A DNA stretch of 52,674 bases from the NCBI GenBank assembly GCA_016234535.1, contig JACRBH010000246.1, positions 91,088-143,761 on the forward strand, written 5' to 3'. Positions 16,088 to 25,290 of the stretch are shown here, piece by piece. Source of the DNA: Chloroflexota bacterium. GTDB lineage: Bacteria; Chloroflexota; Anaerolineae; Anaerolineales; Villigracilaceae. Position 1 is the stretch's first letter; each line of letters begins with the position of its first letter. The translations under genes and the position numbers were made by a program. The notes under the pieces were generated by a model. It was not told the DNA's origin and did not search any database. It saw nothing but the letters and a program-made list of their open reading frames with translations.

Positions 16088-16100
16088 GAAAGTGCTTTCA
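16087..16100. promoter_or_regulatory. LacI-family operator (TGAAAGTGCTTTCA) at the regulator's own promoter
   Basis: Fourteen-base palindrome TGAAAG-TG-CTTTCA touching the -10 box and covering the likely start site. The same 14 bases occur at 19287-19300. Confidence 0.75.
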
Positions 16101-16110
16101 AAAACGAACC

Positions 16111-17121
16111 ATGCCATCCAGAAAAAAATCCCCCACCATCTATGACGTAGCCAAATTATCAGGCGTGAGTATTTCGACCATTTCACGCGTGTTGAACGCT
16201 CCCGACATGGTCAATTCGGAAACACACAAGCATGTGATGAATGCCATCGACCAGCTTGGATTCGTTCCCCGGGCAGAGGCGCGCGCGCGCGCGTTGCAAA
16301 GCACAGCCCGCATCGGTGTACTGACTCCGTTTTTCACAGCCCCCTCTTTTGTACAAAGACTGCGAGGGGTGGCTTCCACCCTGTCCAAGGCAAACTATGA
16401 GCTGCTCATTTACCCGGTTGATTCAATGGATCACTTGCAGGGGTATATTTCCTCCATTCCGCTCATGAGAAATGTTGACGGGCTGATCATCATGTCGCTC
16501 TCGCTTGAGAGTCAGGATGCGGAACGCTTATCCAATAATGGGATGGAAACGGTTTTGATCGAGTATTCACATCCGCAATTGAACAGCATCCTGATCGATG
16601 ACGAGCACGGAGGCCGTTTGGTCGCAGAGCATCTGCTCGGCAAAGGGCATAAGACTTTTGCATTCCTGGGTGATATTGAACCACCTGAAAGATTTTCGAT
16701 CCATCCGGTCAAATCACGCCTGACGGGATTTAAACAAGTATTACACGATGCGGGGTATTCATTGCCCAAGGCGTATATCCGCTCGTGCCCGTATATGCAG
16801 GAAGAATCCAGACAAGCCGCGCTTGAATTACTCAGTTTACCCAAGCCACCAACAGCCATATTTGCCGCATCCGATATGCAGGCGTTGAGCGTGATGAAAG
16901 TAGCCCGCCAATTGAATGTCAGAATCCCGCAAGACCTTGCGGTCGTAGGCTTTGACGATATCGATGTGGCCGACCACGTAGACCTCACCACCATTCGTCA
17001 GCACCTGGATGAATCGGGCAGGCTGGCGGCAGAGATATTGCTCAATCGTGTTGCAGATCCGTCACGTCCGCCGCAGCAGATCAACCTTCCCCTCACTCTC
17101 ATCGAACGTCAAACCACATAA
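16111..17121 (+). CDS. LacI/GalR-family transcriptional regulator of the alpha-galactoside locus
   Basis: Sugar-responsive DNA-binding protein of 336 aa. The N-terminal helix-turn-helix reads TIYDVAKLSGVSISTISRVLN (residues 9-29 approximately), the hinge region is rich in Arg/Ala, and the effector domain shows IGVLTPFF, GHKTFAFLGDIE, AIFAASDMQAL and LAVVGFDDIDVADHV. The leader between predicted transcription start and ATG is short (about 18 nt) and without a clear Shine-Dalgarno. An operator lies on its promoter, and an identical site precedes the importer operon at 19287, so it probably controls itself, the GH36 gene 14 nt downstream and the importer. Galactoside or sucrose-like effectors are an inference from context. 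Confidence 0.93.
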   Translation: MPSRKKSPTIYDVAKLSGVSISTISRVLNAPDMVNSETHKHVMNAIDQLGFVPRAEARARALQSTARIGVLTPFFTAPSFVQRLRGVASTLSKANYELLIYPVDSMDHLQGYISSIPLMRNVDGLIIMSLSLESQDAERLSNNGMETVLIEYSHPQLNSILIDDEHGGRLVAEHLLGKGHKTFAFLGDIEPPERFSIHPVKSRLTGFKQVLHDAGYSLPKAYIRSCPYMQEESRQAALELLSLPKPPTAIFAASDMQALSVMKVARQLNVRIPQDLAVVGFDDIDVADHVDLTTIRQHLDESGRLAAEILLNRVADPSRPPQQINLPLTLIERQTT

Positions 17122-17135
17122 AAGGAAAATCCCCC

Positions 17136-19220
17136 ATGCCTATTCATTCATCCTCCACTGGCTGGGTTCTGGAAACACGCAACACCGCTTACGCCATCGG
17201 CATCAACGAAATCGGTCTGCTCACTCATCGTTACTGGGGAGCGCGTCTTCCTTTTGTTGAGGATTACCCCCCGCCTTTCAAATCCGCATACTTCGCATCC
17301 ACCGACGGGCTTCATCATTTTGTCCCCGAAGAATACCCCGGCTATGCGGGCACCAAATATATCGACCCATGCCTCAAAGTCACATTTGCGGATGAAGTTC
17401 GGGATGTGGTATTAGTTTATGAGGATTTTAAAGTCACCGCCTCATCCCCACCGACGCTTGATCTGCGGTTAAAGGACAGTTTCTACCCGTTACATGTCAC
17501 ACTCCACTACCGCCTCCACGAAGAATATGATCTCATCGAACGCTGGGTCACGCTCGAAAACCGCGGCGATGAACCGATCCTCGTGGAACGAGTCTTCTCT
17601 GCAAAACTAACACTACCCCCCGGCGCAGACTATTCCCTGACTCACATGTACGGCCGTCATAATGACGAATTCCACATGCAGCGTGAATCACTCACGCCCG
17701 GTTTGAAGGTTATCGAAAGCAGGCGCATTATCCCCAGCCATCGCGCCAGCCCGTGGTTTGCCATTGACCGGAACGCCAGCGAAGAAAACGGCGAAGTCTG
17801 GTTCGGCACCCTGGCATGGAGCGGTAACTTCAAGATCACAGCCGAAGTGACCGAGTTCGCCTCCACCCGTATCAGCATCGGACTCAACGATTGGGACTTC
17901 GCATGGAAGTTGATGCCGAAGCAGCCCTTTACCACACCCGCGTCCATTTCTGGATACACCCAGAATGGATTCGGCGCAGCCAGCCAAATCTTCCACGATT
18001 ATGTCCGCGACGAGATCATCCCGCACGGAAAAATTCCGCACAAGATTCTGTATAACTCATGGGAAGCGACTCTCTTCGATGTGGATGAAAAATCTCAATC
18101 GAGCCTTGCAAAGATCGCCGCACAAATTGGCGTGGAATTATTCGTCATGGACGACGGCTGGTTCCACAACCGCAACCTCGATAACGCCGGCCTTGGCGAT
18201 TGGTTTCCCGATAAAGTCAAATTCCCGAACGGGATTGGCGGCTTGATAAAAAACGTTAATGACCTTGGCATGGACTTTGGGTTGTGGGTCGAACCCGAAA
18301 TGGTCAACCCCAATAGCGACCTGTATCGCGCACACCCTGATTGGGTGATTCGCTTCCCGACCCGCACCCTTACCGAGAGCCGCAACCAGCTCATCCTCAA
18401 CATGGCGCGGGCAGATGTGCAGGAATATCTGATCGAAGCGCTCGATAAACTTCTCTGCGAAAACAATATTGCCTTTATCAAATGGGATATGAATCGCAGC
18501 GTCAGCGAACCGGGCTGGGCGGATGCCCCCGGTGATCAGCGTGAAATTTGGGTGCGCTATGTGCAGGGTTTGTATAAAGTATGGGGCACGCTCCGTCAAC
18601 GTCATCCAAACGTCATCTGGCAGAGTTGCGCCAGCGGCGGCGGACGGGCCGATTTTGGCATCCTCCAATTTGCAGATCAAATCTGGACGAGTGACAACAC
18701 TGAACCTACAGCGCGATTGAATATTCAGGAAGGCTACTTACAATTTTTACCAGCCAATACCATGGAAGCCTGGGTGACGGACTGGGGTAAAGAGCTTGTG
18801 CCGTTGGAGTTTCGCTTTCACGTCAGCATGTGCGGGTCGCTTGGGGTGGGGGGGAATCTCCTGGAGTGGGATCAGGCCGATCATGAGTCTGCAGCGAGTT
18901 GCATCCGCTTGTATAAAGATATTCGTCACATCATCCAGTTTGGTGACCAGTTCCGTTTGATCTCATCCCAAAAGAATAATTTTTCAGCGGTGCAATATCT
19001 GAGCAAGGATCAGGCTGAAGGTGTGTTGTTCGTTTTCCGCACGTACATCCCCGAACGCTTTAATTTCCCAATGATCCATTTGCGCGGAATGGAATCCGAT
19101 GCGCTTTACACCGTGGAAGGATTCGGTCAGCCACGCTCCGGCAGGGCATGGATGGAAGCCGGGTTGACTGTGGAGTTGAAGAACCTGCAAAGCAAGGTGT
19201 TGAGAATTTCCCGTAAATAG
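17136..19220 (+). CDS. Alpha-galactosidase, GH36
   Basis: Removes terminal alpha-1,6-galactose from melibiose, raffinose or stachyose. The 694-aa length and layout (N-terminal beta-sandwich to about 290, TIM barrel 300-600, C-terminal beta domain) match the GH36 bacterial type. Key motifs: FVMDDGWFHNRN, GLWVEPEMVN, the nucleophile Asp451 in KWDMNR, CASGGGRAD in the substrate pocket, and the acid/base Asp520 in WTSDNTE. There is no signal peptide, so the substrate should be imported first, which the transporter 200 nt downstream could do. AAGGAAAA precedes the ATG. It follows the regulator by 14 nt and is probably co-transcribed with it. Confidence 0.95.
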   Translation: MPIHSSSTGWVLETRNTAYAIGINEIGLLTHRYWGARLPFVEDYPPPFKSAYFASTDGLHHFVPEEYPGYAGTKYIDPCLKVTFADEVRDVVLVYEDFKVTASSPPTLDLRLKDSFYPLHVTLHYRLHEEYDLIERWVTLENRGDEPILVERVFSAKLTLPPGADYSLTHMYGRHNDEFHMQRESLTPGLKVIESRRIIPSHRASPWFAIDRNASEENGEVWFGTLAWSGNFKITAEVTEFASTRISIGLNDWDFAWKLMPKQPFTTPASISGYTQNGFGAASQIFHDYVRDEIIPHGKIPHKILYNSWEATLFDVDEKSQSSLAKIAAQIGVELFVMDDGWFHNRNLDNAGLGDWFPDKVKFPNGIGGLIKNVNDLGMDFGLWVEPEMVNPNSDLYRAHPDWVIRFPTRTLTESRNQLILNMARADVQEYLIEALDKLLCENNIAFIKWDMNRSVSEPGWADAPGDQREIWVRYVQGLYKVWGTLRQRHPNVIWQSCASGGGRADFGILQFADQIWTSDNTEPTARLNIQEGYLQFLPANTMEAWVTDWGKELVPLEFRFHVSMCGSLGVGGNLLEWDQADHESAASCIRLYKDIRHIIQFGDQFRLISSQKNNFSAVQYLSKDQAEGVLFVFRTYIPERFNFPMIHLRGMESDALYTVEGFGQPRSGRAWMEAGLTVELKNLQSKVLRISRK

Positions 19221-19251
19221 CCCAAGTGAAGAAATTGCTCTAATGAAAATA

Positions 19252-19280
19252 TTGACTCTTGAAAAGTGCTGTGCTAAACT
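19252..19280 (+). promoter_or_regulatory. Promoter of the AglEFG-like importer operon
   Basis: TTGACT (19252-19257) and TAAACT (19275-19280) with a 17-nt spacer, followed within 7 nt by the operator at 19287-19300. Confidence 0.65.
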
Positions 19281-19286
19281 CTTTAC

Positions 19287-19300
19287 TGAAAGTGCTTTCA
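19287..19300. promoter_or_regulatory. LacI-family operator (TGAAAGTGCTTTCA) of the importer operon
   Basis: Identical to the 14-bp site at 16087-16100. Extra half-sites lie on both sides (TTGAAAAGTGCT at 19259-19270 and ACACTTTCA at 19306-19314), hinting at cooperative binding. Confidence 0.78.
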
Positions 19301-19425
19301 AGGTAACACTTTCAACCGCCTTCTCAATTCTGTTTTCAGGAGGTGTACCTTCCAAAGTATGAAACCATCAAAAAACGTCCGGTGCAACAATTGATTTCAT
19401 AAGCAAAAAAATTATGAGGAGAAAA

Positions 19426-20763
19426 ATGAACAAGAAATCCCTGTTATGGTCTGTGATGAGCCTGCTCGTTCTGGCTTCCCTGTTGCTGTCTGCCTGCGGC
19501 ACACCCGCAACTACCGAAGCTCCGGCAGCGGCGACCGACGCCCCCGCTGCTCTCCCTGCTGGTGACGGCAAGGTCACCATCTTTGGTGGTTACGGTGAAG
19601 CTCAAGCCACTGCTTTCCAGAAGGCACTTACCGAATTCGGCCAGGCGAACGGCATTGAAATCACTTTCACCTCCCTTGCCAGCTTCGATACAGATATCAA
19701 AGTGAAGATCGAAGCCGGTCAGGAACCCGATATCGCCATGTGGCCCCAGCCCGGTGGCTTGAAGAACCTCGCTGACTTGCTTGTCCCCCTCGATGAAGTT
19801 ATCGACATCAGCATTCCGCAGTCTACTCTGGTCCCCGGTTGGGATACGCTTGCGGTTGTTGACGGCAAGATCTACGGCCTGCCCGTTTCTGCTAACATGA
19901 AGACTCTGGTCTTCTACAACCCCTCGGCCTTCGAAGCTAACGGCTACACCGTACCAGCCAACGATGCTGAATTAGTTGCCCTTGAAGAAAAGATCAAGGC
20001 TGACGGCACTGGTTATCCTTGGTGCGCAGGCATTGAGTCCGGCGGCGCTACTGGCTGGCCCTTCACCGACTGGGTCGAGCAGTACGTCTTGGATTACAAT
20101 GGCTCCGAAGTTTATACCAAGTGGGTTTCCGGTGAAGTTGATTTTGCTTCCCCTGAAGTCACCAAGGCTGCTGAAGAAGTTTCCAAGCGCTTGCTTGCTG
20201 AAGGTCAGGTCAATGGCGGCGGCATCTCCATGGCGACCGACTCCTTCCAGGATACCGCTCCTCTGTTCGCTGAAGGCAAGGACAATGGTCAGTGTTTCAT
20301 GCTGCGCCAGGGTTCCTTCATCACCGCCTTCATGCCGGAAGACATTCAAGCCGAAGTCCAGGCTGGCGACTACACTCACCTCGACGTGTTCCCGCTCCCC
20401 GCTCCTGAAGGCGCGCAGGCTGGCGTGATCGGTGGCGGCGACATCGCCGCTGTCTTCGAAGGTCATGTTGATCAGGATGTTGCCAAGGTTGTTGCCTACA
20501 TCTTCAGCCCTGATGTTTTGAAGTACCAGGTTGCCACCGGTGATATCTCACCGCACAAGACCTTTGACCTTTCCCTTTACCCGAACGAAATGCAGAGGAA
20601 GATCGGTGAAGCCATGGCCAACGCTGCAGTTTTCGGCTTCGATGGTTCCGATCAGATGCTCGCTGAAGTCAACGCCGAATTCTGGGCCGCCGGCACCGAC
20701 TTCGTTGCAGGTCGCGCTACCTGGGCTGAGGCTGCCGAACGAATCGACAGCAAATACCCCTAG
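19426..20763 (+). CDS. ABC sugar transporter, lipoprotein substrate-binding protein (AglE-like)
   Basis: Surface lipoprotein that binds the imported sugar. Residues 1-23 form the signal peptide with lipobox LLSAC (Cys24), followed by a short Ala/Pro/Thr linker (TTEAPAAATDAPAA). The folded part starts GKVTIFGGYGEAQATAFQ and has the features of the alpha-glucoside-binding AglE group (DIAMWPQPGGLKNLADL, GLPVSANMKTLVFYN). ATG 19426 (445 aa) is preferred over the in-frame ATG 19414 because AGGAG (19417-19421) then lies just upstream, though the 4-nt spacing is tight. It is followed by a hairpin and then the two permeases. The ligand may be an alpha-glucoside, sucrose or an alpha-galactoside; sequence alone does not decide. 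Confidence 0.9.
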   Translation: MNKKSLLWSVMSLLVLASLLLSACGTPATTEAPAAATDAPAALPAGDGKVTIFGGYGEAQATAFQKALTEFGQANGIEITFTSLASFDTDIKVKIEAGQEPDIAMWPQPGGLKNLADLLVPLDEVIDISIPQSTLVPGWDTLAVVDGKIYGLPVSANMKTLVFYNPSAFEANGYTVPANDAELVALEEKIKADGTGYPWCAGIESGGATGWPFTDWVEQYVLDYNGSEVYTKWVSGEVDFASPEVTKAAEEVSKRLLAEGQVNGGGISMATDSFQDTAPLFAEGKDNGQCFMLRQGSFITAFMPEDIQAEVQAGDYTHLDVFPLPAPEGAQAGVIGGGDIAAVFEGHVDQDVAKVVAYIFSPDVLKYQVATGDISPHKTFDLSLYPNEMQRKIGEAMANAAVFGFDGSDQMLAEVNAEFWAAGTDFVAGRATWAEAAERIDSKYP

Positions 20764-20786
20764 TCTCTTCTTAACGATATAAAATA

Positions 20787-20816
20787 GTGGCACTGGCTTT
20801 TACGGGTCAGTGCCAC
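20787..20816 (+). terminator. Hairpin between AglE-like and AglF-like genes
   Basis: GTGGCACTG (20787-20795) pairs with CAGTGCCAC (20808-20816), followed by ATCTCTTTT. Same position and probable role (partial termination or 3' protection of the binding-protein message) as the hairpin at 3409-3439. Confidence 0.6.
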
Positions 20817-20882
20817 ATCTCTTTTAGCGGTGATGTTCGGCTGGTCGGTAGCTCGCGAGAGCAAAATAACGGAGATTGAGAC

Positions 20883-21863
20883 ATGAGCGACATAATTTTC
20901 GGACTTGTTTCCATCGTGATTGGCATTGCTGCCAGTTATGGGTTGTATTGGCTGCTTAATTTCTTGCTATCCATGCTGCCAGAACGCATTTCCCGCAAGG
21001 CCAGCTGGCTGGCTTTTTTGACTCCAGCCGCAGTATTGGTGCTTCTGGTGCTAATCGTTCCACTACTTCAGACCGTGGTTTGGTCTTTTATGGATGATCG
21101 AGTAAAAGCATGGGTGGGATTCAAAAACTATGTTGATCTCTTTACTGACAAGCGCTTCCTTGGCATTCTGCTGAATAACTTCTTGTGGGTGCTGGTTGTG
21201 CCGGCGATTACCGTGGCGATTGGAACGGCCGTAGCCACCCTGACCAATCAGGTAGGGCCGACTCGCGAGAGAGTCTTTAAGTCTTTGATTTTCATGCCCA
21301 TGGCGATCAGCTTTGTGGCAGCAGCGACCATCTGGTCTTATTTTTACTCCTATGTTCCGCCGGGTCGTCCAGAAGTCGGTTTGCTTAATTCGCTGGTGAG
21401 GTGGATTGGCTTTGATGCGCAACCCTGGCTCACCATGGATCAAGGACGCCTGAATTCCTTTTTGCTTATGGCGGTTGTCGTCTGGCTGCAGGTTGGGTAT
21501 TCCATGGTCGTCATTTCTGCTGCGATCAAGAATGTGCCCGAGGAAACGATCGAGGCGGCTCAATTAGACGGAGCCTCTGCCTGGCAGGTCTTTGCCGGCG
21601 TGGTACTGCCCCAGGTTTGGGGAACGGTAATGTCGGTATTTGTCACTGTCCTGATCCTTGTCATGAAGGTCTTCGATATCGTGCTTTCCATGACCCGCGG
21701 GAACTTTACCACCAGTGTTCTGGCCTTTGAGTGGTACAAGCAGTTCTTCGAGAACTCCAACATTGGACCCGCCTCTGCGGTGGTGACGGTGTTGGTATTG
21801 TTGATCGGCCCGTTGATGTATCTGCAAATTAAAACAGTACAACAGCAGGAGGCGCTGCGATGA
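20883..21863 (+). CDS. ABC sugar transporter permease (AglF-like)
   Basis: First membrane subunit of the second importer, 326 aa. An extra N-terminal hydrophobic segment (IIFGLVSIVIGIAASYGLYW) precedes the standard six helices beginning near ASWLAFLTPAAVLVLLVLIV. The EAA loop is IEAAQLDGASAWQVF followed by VVLPQVWG (around residues 222-246). The long periplasmic insertion GRPEVGLLNSLVRWIGFDAQPWL is shared, as I recall, with AglF-type permeases. GGAG precedes the ATG, and the stop overlaps the next gene (ATGA). Confidence 0.9.
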   Translation: MSDIIFGLVSIVIGIAASYGLYWLLNFLLSMLPERISRKASWLAFLTPAAVLVLLVLIVPLLQTVVWSFMDDRVKAWVGFKNYVDLFTDKRFLGILLNNFLWVLVVPAITVAIGTAVATLTNQVGPTRERVFKSLIFMPMAISFVAAATIWSYFYSYVPPGRPEVGLLNSLVRWIGFDAQPWLTMDQGRLNSFLLMAVVVWLQVGYSMVVISAAIKNVPEETIEAAQLDGASAWQVFAGVVLPQVWGTVMSVFVTVLILVMKVFDIVLSMTRGNFTTSVLAFEWYKQFFENSNIGPASAVVTVLVLLIGPLMYLQIKTVQQQEALR

Positions 21864-22729
21864 TTAAAGTGATGCACCTACTTAGAAGGATGAATCTGGG
21901 CAGTACCATCATGTTGATCATTCTGGTTATGCTTTGGTCAACTCCCACCGTCGGTCTGCTGATTACATCCCTGCGGCCGCGTTCGGTCGCAGAGATATCG
22001 CCCTGGTGGGAAGCTTTGCTAAATCCGATCGGCACAGTTTGGACATTGGATGCCTATCGGAACTCGCTTGAGGGTGGAATGCTTTCTTCTCTGATCAACA
22101 CCATCGCAGTTACCGTGCCTGCGACCATCCTTCCGCTCATGATCGCGGCCAATGCTGCGTACGCGTTTACCTTCTTGAAATTCAAGGGCAAGGAGCTTTT
22201 CTTTTCAACCCTGGTGGCATTGATGGTTATCCCGGTGCAGTCTTCGCTGATTCCGGTGCTTAGAGGAATGGTCTGGGCTCAGCGCACATTTGACATTCAA
22301 CTTACCGGAACCTATGTGAGCGCCTGGTTGGTACACAGCGCTTTTGCGATGCCCCTGGCGATCTACACCCTGCGCAATTTCATGATGACTTTGCCAAATT
22401 CCCTGATCGAAGCCGCCAAGGTGGATGGCGCCAGCTACTACCAAATCTTCTGGCGGCTGGTGTTGCCGATGTCTGCCCCTGCGATTGCTTCCTTTGCGAT
22501 CTTCCAGTTCCTGTGGGTCTGGAATGACTACCTGATCGCCTTCATCTTCGTTGGCGAACAGAAGTCGGTAATGACTTATCAACTGCTGAGGTTGCTGGGT
22601 CAGTACGGAGAAGGCTGGCAGGATGTAGCCGCCGGCTCCTTTATATCCCTGATCGTTCCGCTCATTGTATTCTTCAGTTTGCAGCGCTTTATCGTTCGCG
22701 GGTTGCTTGCAGGCTCGGTCAAAGGTTAA
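21860..22729 (+). CDS. ABC sugar transporter permease (AglG-like)
   Basis: Second membrane subunit, 289 aa, coupled to the upstream permease by a 4-base overlap and with a strong AGGAGG Shine-Dalgarno at 21847-21852. Six helices; the EAA loop is LIEAAKVDGASYYQIF followed by LVLPMSAP (around residues 180-203). The motif ITSLRPRSVAEISPWW near residue 40 resembles AglG proteins. The C-terminal GLLAGSVKG is the standard ending of this permease class. No ATPase gene is adjacent, so a shared ATPase elsewhere is expected. Confidence 0.9.
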   Translation: MIKVMHLLRRMNLGSTIMLIILVMLWSTPTVGLLITSLRPRSVAEISPWWEALLNPIGTVWTLDAYRNSLEGGMLSSLINTIAVTVPATILPLMIAANAAYAFTFLKFKGKELFFSTLVALMVIPVQSSLIPVLRGMVWAQRTFDIQLTGTYVSAWLVHSAFAMPLAIYTLRNFMMTLPNSLIEAAKVDGASYYQIFWRLVLPMSAPAIASFAIFQFLWVWNDYLIAFIFVGEQKSVMTYQLLRLLGQYGEGWQDVAAGSFISLIVPLIVFFSLQRFIVRGLLAGSVKG

Positions 22730-22743
22730 CTTCCCGAAGGGAT

Positions 22744-22769
22744 AAGTGGACTGGGCAACCAGTCCACTT
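22744..22769 (+). promoter_or_regulatory. GCAA-loop hairpin immediately before the treS start codon
   Basis: Perfect 11-bp stem (22744-22754 with 22759-22769) closed by GCAA, a very stable GNRA tetraloop. It ends five nt before the ATG. The only Shine-Dalgarno-like sequence, GAAGGGA (22736-22742), is on the other side of the stem, so folding would bring it to normal spacing. Confidence 0.6.
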
Positions 22770-22774
22770 TATAT

Positions 22775-24375
<1,601 letters not shown>

Positions 24376-24379
<4 letters not shown>

Positions 24380-25290
24380 AAAACAACAACAATCTTCTTT
24401 ACGGCGGCATCGAAGGCGGCGGCACAAAATTTGTTTGTGCTGTTGGTACTGGCCCCAATAACGTCCTTGCGGAAGCGCGTTTCCCCACCACCACACCCGA
24501 AGAGACAATGACCCAGGCAGTGGACTTCTTCAAGCAGCAGGAAGCCAGCCTCGGCAGGATCGCATCCATCGGATTTGCCTGCTTCGGTCCCCTCGACCCG
24601 AATCCTGATTCGAAAACCTATGGGCATATCCTCCCGACCCCCAAACCGCATTGGACGGGCGCAAACGTCGTTGGTATGTTGCGCTCTGCATTTGACATCC
24701 CGGTCAATTTTGATACCGATGTCAATGGCGCGGCATTAGGGGAATGGCGCTGGGGCAAGGCACAGGGATTGCAGACTTTTATTTATCTCACGGTTGGCAC
24801 GGGCATCGGCGGCGGCGGGTTTGTGGAAGGAAAACTCCTGCATGGTTTGATCCATCCCGAAATGGGTCACATCGGAGTACGTCACGATCGCAGTGCAGAT
24901 CCATTCGATGGGGTCTGTCCATTTCATGGCAATTGCTTCGAAGGTCTCGCCTCCGGTGTTGCCATGGAAAAACGCTGGGGAATGCATGGCGACCAGCTTG
25001 GGAAAGATCACGCCGCCTGGAACCTCGAAGCGGATTACATTGCACAGGCGCTGGCAAGCTACTCATTCACACTCTCTCCGCAGCGGATCATTGTCGGCGG
25101 CGGCGTAGGCTCATTGCCGCATCTCCTGCCAAAGGTCCAGCAGCGAACGAAAGAAATTATTAATAGCTACATTCAGTCGCCAGTCATCCTCGAACAGATC
25201 GAAACCTATATCGTCTCGCCGGGGCTTGGGAATCGCTCGGGCATGTTGGGGGCCATCGCGCTGGCGGAGCAGGCTTTGTTGCGATCATGA
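24376..25290 (+). CDS. ROK-family fructokinase
   Basis: Phosphorylates fructose (perhaps other hexoses) with ATP in the cytoplasm. The N-terminal phosphate-binding motif [15 protein letters not shown] is the variant typical of ROK fructokinases, as is the zinc-binding segment [14 protein letters not shown] (about residues 180-193) with the preceding HPEMGHI. Catalytic Asp is expected in [16 protein letters not shown] 24376 (304 aa) overlaps the treS stop as ATGA and is preferred to an in-frame ATG at 24358, which would lie within treS. It overlaps the amylosucrase gene by four bases as well. The pairing with amylosucrase, which releases fructose from sucrose, strongly supports the substrate. 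Confidence 0.88.
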
